NCBI GenBank assembly: GCA_902493335.1
Contig: CABUPJ010000012.1
Coordinates: 8,750-72,749 of the forward strand
Source: an uncultured Porphyromonadaceae bacterium
Lineage (GTDB): Bacteria; Bacteroidota; Bacteroidia; Bacteroidales; Muribaculaceae
DNA: 64,000 bases
Reading direction: 5' to 3'
In this document: piece after piece, positions 7,383 to 16,854 of the stretch
How the letters are laid out: each line of letters begins with the position of its first letter
Position numbering within the stretch: position 1 is the first letter of the stretch
Notes under the pieces: generated by a model
Seen by the model: only the letters and a program-made list of their open reading frames with translations
Database searches by the model: none
What the model was told of the DNA's origin: nothing
Translations under genes and position numbers: made by a program

Positions 7383-9383
7383 ATGAAGATTTTTAAACTT
7401 ATGAGCTTGGCAATTACTGCTGTAGCTCTGTCTTTCGCATTTTACGGCTGTAATGATGACGTAGATTACCCTGACAATCCGACGGGTGGCTCGGGGATTC
7501 ATGTCACGTTGCCGAAGTCAATCGAGGTAATCAAGGGGCAGGATTGCACTTTCCCGCTGTCGGAAGGCGACGACATCGCCATGACCGACGTCGTCTATCT
7601 CGAGAATCTTCAGGGTGTTTTCTTTGAATGCCCGATAACATCGGTCGTGCCCGTCGCCGCTTCTTCAGAGCTGGGTGTGGGCCGTTTCTCGTTTACTCTT
7701 CCCAAGAATTTTGCCGACGGGTCATATCGCGTCTATATCAAACGCGGTGACAGCCGCAAGATGTGCGGTACGGTAAACATCACTCTTATCGACAAGCCTA
7801 TCGACATCACCGAAGGCACGACTGTCTATGGCCGCATCTCTACAGAGGACGGTCCGGTTGCCGGTGTTGTTGTCAGCGACGGTGTCGAGACTGCGGTTAC
7901 AGACGCCGACGGCGTCTATCAGCTTGCGTCGACAAAGATCAAGGGATATGTCTTCATGTCGGTTCCCTCGGGTTACGAGCCCGAACAGCTCGGCATCCTT
8001 CCCGTGATTTATGCCAAGCTCAAAGGCGGTCCCAACGAACCCGAGAGCGCTCACTTCAAACTCAGGAAGGTCGATCAGAGCAAATACAAGATGCTTGTCT
8101 TCGGTGACATGCACCTGGCCAACCGCACCGACGACCTCAAGCAGTTCACTGAATTCACCGACGATGTCAAGGATTATATCCGTCAGAATCCCGACACGCG
8201 TTTCTATGCCCTCACTCTCGGCGACATGTCGTGGGATCTCTACTGGGCCAGCCGCAAGTATGATCTCACCAACTATCTCGACGATATCAACAAACGCCTC
8301 CCCAACCTGATGATCTACCACACCATCGGCAATCACGACAACAAGATGGAGACGACCAACAACGTCGACGCCAAGGCTCCTTACTGGGCCAACATATCTC
8401 CCGAATATTATTCATATAATATCGGCGGCATCCACTATATCGTTCTTGACAATATCGACTGCAGCAACTACGACGGAACATCGAGCCGCAACTATATCCA
8501 GCGCCTGATGCCCGAGCAGTTCAGCTGGCTCGCCAAAGATCTGGCTTATGTCGACAAATCGACTCCCATCGTCGTGACGATGCACGCTCCGATATTCTAT
8601 CCCATCGCCACAAGCGACAAGTTCAAGGGCGAGCTCACCAATACCAGCGACGTCCTCAACGCTTTCGACGGCTATACGGTGCATTTCATCACGGGCCACA
8701 CCCATAAGAGCCACAACGTGCGTCCGTCAGACAAGATTATCAAAGGACGTCCGGTCTATGAGCACAACGTGACTGCTATCTGCGGTTCATGGTGGTGGTC
8801 GGGCCACTATACGAAAGACGTACATCTCAGCCCCGACGGTTCTCCCGGCGGTTATGAAATCTGGGACATCAACGGTCAGGACATCAAATGGGTCTACAAG
8901 GGCACCAAGATGGATCAGAACATCCAGTTCCGCAGCTACGACCTCAACAACGTCAGCTTCTCGGGCGCCGATGTTCCCAATATGTCGGCCAGCGCTCCGA
9001 CGAGCGTCAAGAACGCATGGCTCAGATATGAAAGCGCCTATCCTAACACCAAGAAGAATACTATCCTTGTCAATGTCTGGAACTGGAGCAACGACTGGAA
9101 GATCAGCATCAAGACTGTCAACGGTCAGGAACTCGAAGTCAAAGAAGGCTGGGCCTACGACCCGCTTCACATCGCAGCCATGTCTGTGCCGCGTTTCAAT
9201 GACGCCGACCTCACATCTGTGCCTAACTTCGTGACACAGTCGTTCCCCCATTTCTTCAGAGCTACGGCTCCCGACGTCGACACTGACGTCATCATCACCG
9301 TAACTGACGAATTCGGCACGGTCTACACCGAGACCATGGAACGCCCCAAGGCTTTCAGCACAGATCTCTATCGTAGAAAATAA
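7383..9383 (+). CDS. Secreted calcineurin-like metallophosphoesterase lipoprotein
   Basis: This 666-residue protein has a lipoprotein signal (Cys in AFYGCNDD). An Ig-like or carboxypeptidase-regulatory-like N-terminal region follows (about 40-230, including TVYGRISTEDGPVAGVVVSD), as in MetallophosN-type proteins of Bacteroidota. The phosphoesterase core carries the complete metal-binding set: GDMH (Asp242, His244), GD (281), GNHD (316-319), MHAP and GHTH (438-441). The last 130 residues look like a MetallophosC-type beta domain. It should hydrolyse a phosphomonoester or phosphodiester at the cell surface or in the periplasm; the substrate is unknown. It is the first gene of an operon with SusC and SusD (36-bp gap), which suggests that the imported ligand is phosphorylated or phosphate-linked, for example a phosphoglycan or phosphoester. 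That substrate idea is inference. Confidence 0.9.
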   Translation: MKIFKLMSLAITAVALSFAFYGCNDDVDYPDNPTGGSGIHVTLPKSIEVIKGQDCTFPLSEGDDIAMTDVVYLENLQGVFFECPITSVVPVAASSELGVGRFSFTLPKNFADGSYRVYIKRGDSRKMCGTVNITLIDKPIDITEGTTVYGRISTEDGPVAGVVVSDGVETAVTDADGVYQLASTKIKGYVFMSVPSGYEPEQLGILPVIYAKLKGGPNEPESAHFKLRKVDQSKYKMLVFGDMHLANRTDDLKQFTEFTDDVKDYIRQNPDTRFYALTLGDMSWDLYWASRKYDLTNYLDDINKRLPNLMIYHTIGNHDNKMETTNNVDAKAPYWANISPEYYSYNIGGIHYIVLDNIDCSNYDGTSSRNYIQRLMPEQFSWLAKDLAYVDKSTPIVVTMHAPIFYPIATSDKFKGELTNTSDVLNAFDGYTVHFITGHTHKSHNVRPSDKIIKGRPVYEHNVTAICGSWWWSGHYTKDVHLSPDGSPGGYEIWDINGQDIKWVYKGTKMDQNIQFRSYDLNNVSFSGADVPNMSASAPTSVKNAWLRYESAYPNTKKNTILVNVWNWSNDWKISIKTVNGQELEVKEGWAYDPLHIAAMSVPRFNDADLTSVPNFVTQSFPHFFRATAPDVDTDVIITVTDEFGTVYTETMERPKAFSTDLYRRK

Positions 9384-9419
9384 ACCTGATTTCTAATAAC
9401 CATCACATTTGATTTTGTT

Positions 9420-12400
9420 ATGAAACTAATCCAAAAACTAATTCTCATGCTGGCATTGCTGCTGGCGGGCGCTCCCGCGGCGCTTGCGGCAGACCGTATG
9501 CTGACGGGTAATGTCCGCGACGCGCAGGACGAGCCCCTCATCGGTGTCAGCGTTCAGGTGGTTGAGAATAAAGCGGCTGTCAGCACCGATATTGACGGCA
9601 ACTTTACCATCAAGGTGCCTGCCGGCGCTGTGACCCTTAAAATATCTTATGTAGGATATAAACCAAAAAATGTAAAGGTCGGCGCCGACCAGACCAAGGT
9701 TGATATCATACTCGAGGAAGACGCCATGATGCTCGAAGAGACTGTCGTTGTCGGCTATGGTGTACAGAAGAAAGTCAACCTCACCGGCTCGGTCGCCGCA
9801 GTTGACGGAGCAAAACTCGAGGACCGTCTGTCACATTCTGTGTCGAACATGCTTCAAGGTTCGGTCCCCGGCCTTAACATCACGACTAATTCGGGCGTAC
9901 CCGGACAGCAATCCGGTGAGCTTAATATTCGAGGTGTGACATCAATCGCGGCGAAATCAGCACCGTTGGTCCTTATCGACGGAACAATCGGCGATATGGA
10001 CGACGTCAATCCCAATGATATAGCTTCGATTTCGGTTATCAAAGACGCATCGGCGGCAGCTGTCTACGGTGCCCGCGGCGCCTTCGGTGTCATCCTCGTG
10101 ACGACCAAGAGCGGCAAGTCGGACAATGGCAAAGCCAAAGTGCGCTTCAGTGGTCGCTGGGGCTGGAACGAGCCTACGACAAGCACTGAATACGAGACCC
10201 GCGGCTACTGGTCGGTATACACAGTCAACCAGTTTGTCACAGCCAACGGTACCGCCAAGGAAGTCAATTATACTGACTACGATATGATGCAGCTTCTCGC
10301 CCGTGTCAACGACAAGACCGAGAATCCCGACCGTCCCTGGACGATGGAAATCGAGCGCAACGGCAAGCGTCAGTGGATCTACTACGGCAACTATGACCGC
10401 TACCATATGGTCTTTAACGACCAGCGCCCCACTCAGCAGTATAATCTCTCCATTAATGGTGGCACTGATGCTGCGAAGTATTATTTGTCGGGTGGTTACA
10501 ACCACGAAAAAGGTATGCTTAAAGTCAACCCCGATATTTACAAGAAGTATAATCTCAGGGCCAAAATTGACTTCAATATAAATAAATGGATTACGATGCA
10601 GAACAATACGGCATTCATGGGTTCGACGTATAACTTCGTAGGTCCTGATGCCAATGTCGAGAACGCACTCGCATACGGTGCCCGCCATGCTCTTGCCTGC
10701 TTCCCCGAGAAAAACCCCGACGGCAGCTGGCTGTATCTCAACTCATATAACAGCCGAGGTATCATGAACGGACGTCATATTATGCTTGCCGAGGGCAATC
10801 ACCGTAATGTAAGACGTCGCACGGAGTTCACCAACATGACCCGCATGGATATCAAACCTATCAAGCAGCTGACAGTAACCGCCGATTTTACCTACCGTTT
10901 CTCGCAGAGCCGTAATACATTCCGCGGCAACAACATCACATATCGCGTCACCCCCGACGGCCCGCTGGAATCATACAAGACCGGTGCGGGTCAGAACGAG
11001 CTGACAGAACAGGTCTATACCCGCAATTATTACACTGTCAATGCTTTTGCAACTTATAACGATACCTTTGCCGGAGATCACAATCTCACTGTCGTCGGAG
11101 GTTACAACTATGAGTCATACGATTATAAAAATATATCGGCCTATGCGCAGAATCTTACCTCAGAAGATCTCGACGACCTTGAGCTCAAAGGCGGTGAGGG
11201 AGAGATAAGAGTCGGCGGCGGTCAAGCCGGCTATGCTATTCAGGGTATTTTCGGGCGTATCAACTATGATTATAAAGGCAAATATCTCGTAGAACTCAGC
11301 GGCCGTATCGACGGCACGTCGCGTTTTGCCAAAGGTCATCGCTGGAGCGCATATCCCTCGGGTTCGGTAGGCTGGCGTATGTCAGAAGAAAGTTTCTTCC
11401 AACCGCTCCGCAGTACAGTGGACAATCTTAAAATACGTTTTTCATACGGCCGACTCGGTAATCAGAACATCAAAGAATATTATACCTATCTCCGTCAGGT
11501 AACTTCTCATAACTTTGCCGGATATACTTTTGACGGCAATACGATGGGCACCTATACATCGATTCAGGATCCGATTGCTTCAGACCGTACATGGGAGAAA
11601 GCCGAACACTATGACCTCGGCATCGACGCCTCGTTCTTCGGTACAAGACTCAATATCACAGCCGACGGATATATCCGCCGCACGGTAGATATGCTTGCCG
11701 AGGGTGTTGCGCTTCCAAGCGTCTATGGCGCCAACGCACCGCTTATGAATGTCGCTAACCTTAACACCAAAGGTTATGAGGTATCTGTCAACTGGATGGA
11801 TAATATCCAGCTCGGAAACCAGATGCTGACTTACAGCGTCGGATTTAACCTCAGCGACTACCGCTCGAAGATTACAAAATATGACAACCCTGACCGTTCG
11901 TTTGCCAAAGATTATTATGAAGGCATGGAATATGGCGAAATCTGGGGCTTCAAGACCGGTGGTCTGTTCAAGACAACAGAGGAAGCTCAGAAATATGCTT
12001 CTGAAGTCAACCTCGCTTATGTAGCCAAACGTATCAACGGCGGCTGGCAGGCAGGCGATATCAAATATCTCGACGTCGACGGCAGCGGCGATATCGGCCT
12101 CGGCAAGAATACTGTAGACGACCCCGGTGACCGCGTCAAACTTGGCAATAAATTACCTCGCCTGCAGTATGGCTTCAACGCAAGCATCCGCTACTTCGGC
12201 TTCGATGTTTCGGCATTCTTCCAGGGCACAGGCAACCACTACTGGTATCCCCACGGACACTCGATGCCTTTCTGGGGCTCGTATTCTTATCCCTACCTGA
12301 GCTTCATGCCGGCGGACTTCCGCGAGAAAATCTGGTCTGAGGACAACCCCAACGCATACTTCCCCCGTCCTATGGCTTACGCCTCGACATCGGGCACACT

Positions 12401-12686
12401 GCAGTTTGTCAACGACCGTTATCTCCAGAACCTCCGCTATCTGCGCTTCAAAAATTTGACCGTGGGTTATACCTTACCCAAGAAATGGACGAAAGTCGCC
12501 TATATGGAGAAAGTTCGCGTCTACTTCTCGGGCGAGAACCTCTGCTACTGGTCACCCTTGAAGAAGAACACCAAATATATTGACCCCGAAGCGGCATTTG
12601 ACCGTACAGGCGGCGACGGCGTGATGAGCAACATGTTCTATCCGTGGTCGAGAACGTTTATGTTTGGTATCGACGTAACATTCTAA
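9420..12686 (+). CDS. SusC/RagA family TonB-linked outer-membrane transporter
   Basis: This 1088-residue protein has a signal peptide (LILMLALLLAGAPAALAA), then a CarboxypepD_reg-like domain (GNVRDAQDEPLIGVSV, about residues 28-105), the SusC signature ETVVVGYGVQKKVNLTGSV, a plug domain (QGSVPGLNI, PLVLIDG, DASAAAVYGARGAFGVILVTTK) and a C-terminal 22-strand barrel ending in TFMFGIDVTF with the usual terminal Phe. Energised by TonB, it imports an oligomeric ligand across the outer membrane together with the SusD lid encoded 14 bp downstream. The length is normal for the family. The substrate cannot be read from the sequence; the companion phosphoesterase is the only clue. Confidence 0.97.
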   Translation: MKLIQKLILMLALLLAGAPAALAADRMLTGNVRDAQDEPLIGVSVQVVENKAAVSTDIDGNFTIKVPAGAVTLKISYVGYKPKNVKVGADQTKVDIILEEDAMMLEETVVVGYGVQKKVNLTGSVAAVDGAKLEDRLSHSVSNMLQGSVPGLNITTNSGVPGQQSGELNIRGVTSIAAKSAPLVLIDGTIGDMDDVNPNDIASISVIKDASAAAVYGARGAFGVILVTTKSGKSDNGKAKVRFSGRWGWNEPTTSTEYETRGYWSVYTVNQFVTANGTAKEVNYTDYDMMQLLARVNDKTENPDRPWTMEIERNGKRQWIYYGNYDRYHMVFNDQRPTQQYNLSINGGTDAAKYYLSGGYNHEKGMLKVNPDIYKKYNLRAKIDFNINKWITMQNNTAFMGSTYNFVGPDANVENALAYGARHALACFPEKNPDGSWLYLNSYNSRGIMNGRHIMLAEGNHRNVRRRTEFTNMTRMDIKPIKQLTVTADFTYRFSQSRNTFRGNNITYRVTPDGPLESYKTGAGQNELTEQVYTRNYYTVNAFATYNDTFAGDHNLTVVGGYNYESYDYKNISAYAQNLTSEDLDDLELKGGEGEIRVGGGQAGYAIQGIFGRINYDYKGKYLVELSGRIDGTSRFAKGHRWSAYPSGSVGWRMSEESFFQPLRSTVDNLKIRFSYGRLGNQNIKEYYTYLRQVTSHNFAGYTFDGNTMGTYTSIQDPIASDRTWEKAEHYDLGIDASFFGTRLNITADGYIRRTVDMLAEGVALPSVYGANAPLMNVANLNTKGYEVSVNWMDNIQLGNQMLTYSVGFNLSDYRSKITKYDNPDRSFAKDYYEGMEYGEIWGFKTGGLFKTTEEAQKYASEVNLAYVAKRINGGWQAGDIKYLDVDGSGDIGLGKNTVDDPGDRVKLGNKLPRLQYGFNASIRYFGFDVSAFFQGTGNHYWYPHGHSMPFWGSYSYPYLSFMPADFREKIWSEDNPNAYFPRPMAYASTSGTLQFVNDRYLQNLRYLRFKNLTVGYTLPKKWTKVAYMEKVRVYFSGENLCYWSPLKKNTKYIDPEAAFDRTGGDGVMSNMFYPWSRTFMFGIDVTF

Positions 12687-12700
12687 ACCTTAAACAGATT

Positions 12701-14515
12701 ATGGCAATGAAAAAAATAATTCCGGTATTAATGTTGGCTTTGGCAGCCGGACTGTCTTCATGTGAAGATTGGATAGATACTAAGCCGAAAGATTCGGTCG
12801 ACGACATCGCTTATTTTAAAAACGATGATCAATTTAAGCTGTTCACCAATCCCTACTATAACAACCTGCTCACAAAAGAGCCTTATACAGAGCAGAGTGA
12901 CCAGTATGTGCAGATGAATCTGTCTGCGGTCATTATCGGCGGCAACCGCCGTCAGGTGCCCGAATCGGGCGGAGGCTGGTCATGGGGTACGTTGCGTCGT
13001 ATAAACGAGTGTCTCGACCATGCCGACCAGTGTGATGACGAATCGGTCAGAGAGCATTATGTGGCTCTGTCGAGATTCTTCCGCGCATATTTTTATTTCG
13101 AGAAAGTTAAGCGATTCGGCGATGTGCCCTGGTATGACAAGCCTATCGGTTCGGCTGATACTGAGCAGTTGCAAAAAGCACGCGATTCTCGCGAATTTGT
13201 AATGACCGAGATGCTTAAAGACATCGACTACGCAATAAAAATACTTCCAGTAAAAGCCAAGAATCCCGATAATCCTTATCGTGTGTCGCACGGCGCCGCT
13301 CTCGCGCTGAAAGCACAGTTCTGCCTCTACGAGGGTACATACCGCAAGTATCACAACATCAGCCTCGAAGGGCATGACTATAAGTTCTATCTCGAACAGG
13401 CTGCTGCTGCCGCCAAGCAGCTTATGGAAGAGAAAGAGTATAAGCTCTACAGCACCAATAATCCCTCGAAAGACTATCTGACGCTCTTCACCCTTGAAGA
13501 TGCCAATCCCGATGAATATATTCTTGCGATACGTAATAATTATTCTCTTGGTGTATGCCATAACGCCAACGGCCTGTCTTTCCAGCCCACGCAGGGTATC
13601 CCCGGTCTGACCCGCAACTTCATCAACACTTATCTGATGAAAGACGGCAGTCGCTTCACCGACAAAGCCGGCTGGCAGACTATGGTCTTCGCCGATGAGA
13701 TGAAAGACCGTGATCCGCGCCTGTTCCAGAGCATCCGTGGCCTTGGTTACACCCGTATCGGCAAGAGCGAAGTGCTTGCACCTGATTTCGGCTATTGCAC
13801 AACAGGTTATATGCCGATTAAATTCATCGTTGCGCCTGATGTCAATGGCGGTCAGGTAGACCGCGGCGGCCGTAATACAAACGATATCCCCGTTTTCCGT
13901 TACGCCGAAGTCCTTCTCAACTATGCGGAGGCCAAGGCCGAGCTCGGCACCCTCACCCAGGAAGACCTCAACAACTCGGTCAATCTTATCCGCAAGCGTG
14001 CCGGCATGCCCGATCTTATCATGGCCGACGCCAACGCCACGCCCGACCCCTATCTGCTGTCGGCTGAGACAGGCTTCACCAACGTGACAGGCAGCAACGC
14101 CGGCGTCATCCTCGAGATCCGTCGCGAGCGCGGCATCGAGCTTCTTGAAGAAGGCTTCCGTCTTGGCGACCTCTTCCGCTGGAAAGCCGGTCTGAGACTC
14201 AACCAGTCGATTCAGGGCATGTATTTCCCCGGCCCCGGCGAATATGACCTGACAGGCGACGGCAAGGTAAACCTCGTGCTTTATGCAAACGGCACACCTG
14301 CACCCTCGGCCCCCGCCGGTGCTCTTGTAAAAGAAATCGGCAAGGAGATTCTGCTCTCTGAGGGCGCAAGCGGTTATGTCGATTATCACAAAAACCACGA
14401 GCGCTATGGCTTCAACGAGGGCCGCGACTACCTCTATCCGATACCCATCAACGAACGTTCGCTCAACCATAATCTTACCCAGAACCCGGGCTGGAACGAC
14501 GGTCTTGATTTCTAA
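12701..14515 (+). CDS. SusD/RagB family ligand-binding outer-membrane lipoprotein
   Basis: The chosen start at 12701 (MAMKKIIPVLML...) gives a clean lipoprotein signal with the acylated Cys in LSSCEDW; an earlier in-frame ATG at 12644 lies inside susC and is rejected. The 604-residue product has the SusD-like N-terminal region (DTKPKDSVDDIAYFKNDDQF), TPR-like helices (HYVALSRFFRAYFYFEKVKRFGDVP) and the C-terminal RagB/SusD domain (VFRYAEVLLNYAEAKAEL, IRRERGIELLEEGFRLGDLFRW, LYPIPINERSLNHNLTQNPGW). It caps the SusC barrel and captures ligand at the cell surface. The gene follows susC by 14 bp and is clearly co-transcribed. Confidence 0.97.
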   Translation: MAMKKIIPVLMLALAAGLSSCEDWIDTKPKDSVDDIAYFKNDDQFKLFTNPYYNNLLTKEPYTEQSDQYVQMNLSAVIIGGNRRQVPESGGGWSWGTLRRINECLDHADQCDDESVREHYVALSRFFRAYFYFEKVKRFGDVPWYDKPIGSADTEQLQKARDSREFVMTEMLKDIDYAIKILPVKAKNPDNPYRVSHGAALALKAQFCLYEGTYRKYHNISLEGHDYKFYLEQAAAAAKQLMEEKEYKLYSTNNPSKDYLTLFTLEDANPDEYILAIRNNYSLGVCHNANGLSFQPTQGIPGLTRNFINTYLMKDGSRFTDKAGWQTMVFADEMKDRDPRLFQSIRGLGYTRIGKSEVLAPDFGYCTTGYMPIKFIVAPDVNGGQVDRGGRNTNDIPVFRYAEVLLNYAEAKAELGTLTQEDLNNSVNLIRKRAGMPDLIMADANATPDPYLLSAETGFTNVTGSNAGVILEIRRERGIELLEEGFRLGDLFRWKAGLRLNQSIQGMYFPGPGEYDLTGDGKVNLVLYANGTPAPSAPAGALVKEIGKEILLSEGASGYVDYHKNHERYGFNEGRDYLYPIPINERSLNHNLTQNPGWNDGLDF

Positions 14516-14546
14516 CAGCTTTTCTTTAATTCAATAAGACAGAACG

Positions 14547-16079
14547 ATGAATAAGAAACTAAACATATTCGTAATAGCGCTGCTGGCCTGCCTCAGCTTC
14601 GCCGTGACATCATGCGACGATGACGACGACAACAAGCTATCGAAGGCAACGATGACCAGCGCCACATATCTTGACTTTGATGCCGAAAACGCCCAGACCG
14701 CCATAATCACGGTCTATGCCGACGCGGCGTGGTCGGTAGTCGAGGCTCCCGACTGGGTAGCAGTAGAGCCGGCGGCCGGTGTCGGCGTTACTGAAGTCAG
14801 AATTTCTGTCGGCGACAACTACCGCGACGGCGCTCCCGACAATCCCCGCAAGGCAAAAGTTGTCTTCAAAGGCGCCAACCTCGAGAGCATGTCGACCGTC
14901 GAGGTCCGCCAGGACGGCGACAAATTCCGCGACCTCCCCGTCATAAAGGCCGCAGAGGCTGAAGCTCTCGCCGACGAGAAGATGAGCAAGATCGAGAACC
15001 TTGTCGTGACGGGCAAGATCGGTGAGGATGCCGTAGCCACCGACGGCACGGCCAACATCTTCATCACCTATGTCGCCGACGGCGGTCTCGATAAGATTAC
15101 TCCCGGCGACGTCATCACGCTCGAAGGAACAAAGATGACCGACGCGCGCAAACTGCCCTATTTCATGGCCGACCGCGTCACCATGACCGACCACGTATCT
15201 GAAGTGACATATCCCGACGCTGTCGACATCACCACTCAGCTCGACAGCTATTCGGCCTCGACGTATACCTATGTGATGGCCACCGGTATCCTCGACGGCA
15301 CAACGCTCGTTGTCGACGGAGCCACCAACACCCTCAGCGTCGTCGGCTCGGGTCCCGACGTCGACATGAACGCTCTGAGCGGCCACAAGGTGACCGTCAA
15401 AGGCTATTATGCAGGTACAGCCACCCCGATCGTGCGCTTCTTCGCCATGGAGGCCGAAGACCTCGGCATCTTCGAGGTTGTCTACTTTGCCGACGACTTC
15501 GAATGGTTCGAGCCTTGGTCAAGCCAGACTCCCGCCGGCGATACAATCGGCTCGAACGATTCTGACGCCACGGCCCAGCAGCTCGGCACCAACAAAGTCG
15601 ACGACGTATCGACCTACGACGCCCTCCTTGAAAGAGGATATGACATCATCGCCACACACCATCCCGACAAATCAGAGCGCAAACCGCAGGCTCAGACCTA
15701 CATCCAGCGCAACTACCTCAAATTCGGCCTCACCGGCTATCAGAGCGGTATCGTGCTGCCGAAGATCGAGGGCGTGCCCTCGGGCGCACATCTGTTGCTC
15801 TCGTTCGACACCTGTACACAGCGTCAGGGCAGCGGCGTCTTCGACGACACCGAGCTTGTCGTCATCGTCGAGACCGGTACGGCCCGCAGTGAATTCGAGT
15901 TCCCCGTGCCGCATCCCGAAAAAGACGGTGCCTATAAGTGGGCGAAAGTCGAAGTAGACCTCGAAGGCGTCACAGTGACACCCGACACCAAGATCACCAT
16001 CCGCAATGCCGACAGCCAGTGGCCCAGCTCTAAGGCTCTCCGCTGGTATCTCGACAACCTCAAACTTAAGGAAAAATAA
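14547..16079 (+). CDS. BACON-domain surface lipoprotein of the SusCD operon
   Basis: This 510-residue lipoprotein (AVTSCDDDDD at the lipobox) has an acidic stretch after the Cys that is typical for surface export in Bacteroidota. Residues about 35-125 are a BACON-like domain (ITVYADAAWSVVEAPDWVAV ... VEVRQDG). A DUF5689/OB-fold-like region follows (IENLVVTGKIGEDAVATDGT, GDVITLEGTKM, GHKVTVKGYYAG), and the C-terminal 190 residues look like a jelly-roll binding domain (VVYFADDFEWFEPW, TYIQRNYLKFG, WYLDNLKL). The position after susD is that of SusE/SusF-like surface glycan-binding proteins, and that role is inferred. It is the last gene of the operon; a strong hairpin follows at 16104-16141. No enzyme domain is visible. 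Confidence 0.85.
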   Translation: MNKKLNIFVIALLACLSFAVTSCDDDDDNKLSKATMTSATYLDFDAENAQTAIITVYADAAWSVVEAPDWVAVEPAAGVGVTEVRISVGDNYRDGAPDNPRKAKVVFKGANLESMSTVEVRQDGDKFRDLPVIKAAEAEALADEKMSKIENLVVTGKIGEDAVATDGTANIFITYVADGGLDKITPGDVITLEGTKMTDARKLPYFMADRVTMTDHVSEVTYPDAVDITTQLDSYSASTYTYVMATGILDGTTLVVDGATNTLSVVGSGPDVDMNALSGHKVTVKGYYAGTATPIVRFFAMEAEDLGIFEVVYFADDFEWFEPWSSQTPAGDTIGSNDSDATAQQLGTNKVDDVSTYDALLERGYDIIATHHPDKSERKPQAQTYIQRNYLKFGLTGYQSGIVLPKIEGVPSGAHLLLSFDTCTQRQGSGVFDDTELVVIVETGTARSEFEFPVPHPEKDGAYKWAKVEVDLEGVTVTPDTKITIRNADSQWPSSKALRWYLDNLKLKEK

Positions 16080-16103
16080 TTTGAATTCCTGATAAACACA
16101 ACC

Positions 16104-16141
16104 GAGCGCCCCGACAGCCCATTGAGCCTGCCGGGGCGCTC
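16104..16141 (+). terminator. Hairpin after the SusCD operon
   Basis: GAGCGCCCCG (16104-16113) pairs perfectly with CGGGGCGCTC (16132-16141). The run of T after it is poor, so this may stabilise the 3' end as much as terminate. It lies 24 bp after the stop codon of the BACON lipoprotein gene. Confidence 0.7.
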
Positions 16142-16169
16142 AACATTTCTGCGGTTCACAATCCGTAGC

Positions 16170-16402
16170 AGTGCACAATTCACGATTCACAATCGCGTCA
16201 GGCGACATGTAGGTACGGCTTCAGCCGTAGCACCGAGCCGCGTTAGCGGCGGCAGCTCATTAGGCACGTACGAGGCGCAACGCGCCGTAGTGCGTGTGTC
16301 AAAGAGCATTTGACGCAAAAGAGCCGCATTAGCGGCGACACTGGCAGCCGTAGCACCGCCGTCTCAAGAACAGAAGACCACAAGGACATAAGAACATAAG
16401 AT
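16170..16402. repeat. Composite REP-like repeat, copy 1 (long form)
   Basis: The left arm contains GATTCACAATCGCGT (16184-16198), then the core palindrome TACGGCT-TC-AGCCGTA (16214-16229). An insert with small hairpins follows (GCCGC-GTTA-GCGGC near 16237, and a second GCCGCATTAGCGGC near 16323). The right arm, about 16354-16402, reads CACCGCCGTCTCAAGAACAG and continues with CCACAAGGACATAAG. The same left arm, core and right arm recur at 16408-16520 and, inverted, at 19630-19750. Confidence 0.75.
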
Positions 16403-16407
16403 TAATT

Positions 16408-16520
16408 CAATGCAAAATTCACAATGCACAATTCACAATCGCGTATGGAGGTACGGCTTCAGCCGTAGCACCACTATATCATGAGCACAAGACCACAAAG
16501 GTCATAATAACAAAAGACTA
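16408..16520 (+). repeat. Composite REP-like repeat, copy 2 (short form)
   Basis: A 39-nt stretch (16431-16469), from ATTCACAATCGCG through the core palindrome TACGGCT-TC-AGCCGTA (16452-16467), is identical to the reverse complement of 19682-19720. The right arm (ACAAGACCACAAAGG...) is a diverged version of the arm in copy 1. Direct ACAAT(G/T)CACAATTCAC motifs precede the core. Confidence 0.8.
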
Positions 16521-16700
16521 TATCACTCTTCTGTTCTATCATACTACAGCTTTATATATACCTGGAAGTCAGCTGATTGAAGAGTGTTGTAGTATAACCT
16601 TGAGTTGCCGTTTGGACGGCATAGGGACTTCTGCCTTCTGTTCTTTTGTTTATGATAGGCCGTCGGGATTTATGGCCTTTTGTTATTTTTTGTTGCATAA
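16521..16700. other. Structured non-coding stretch with interleaved inverted repeats
   Basis: Two 8-nt stems are interleaved: CACTCTTC (16524-16531) can pair with GAAGAGTG (16579-16586), and ATACTACA (16541-16548) with TGTAGTAT (16588-16595). The order A-B-A'-B' allows either a pseudoknot or two exclusive hairpins. A further pairing, GACGGC near 16617 with GCCGTC near 16658, follows. No reading frame is supported. It could be a small RNA or a decayed mobile-element end; neither is established. Confidence 0.3.
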
Positions 16701-16724
16701 AAAATTTACATATTTTTTAAAATA

Positions 16725-16757
16725 TTGTATAGCGTAAGATAAAAAATATTACCTTTG
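16725..16757 (+). promoter_or_regulatory. Bacteroidota promoter of the CHB_HEX_C-domain protein gene
   Basis: TTG at 16725-16727 and TACCTTTG at 16750-16757 (perfect TAnnTTTG) with a 22-bp spacer. This leaves a leader of roughly 90 nt before the ATG at 16855. Confidence 0.65.
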
Positions 16758-16854
16758 CAGTCAGAATACTACGTGTTACTGAACGATGCCCGAGCGACAT
16801 CATCCTTTTATCGAACAATGCATATATAATTAACCCTTATAAATCTCGTTTCAT

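Noticed and set aside
12980..14470. 496-codon minus-strand frame opposite susD
   Set aside because: It is antisense to a certain SusD gene and has no recognisable domain.
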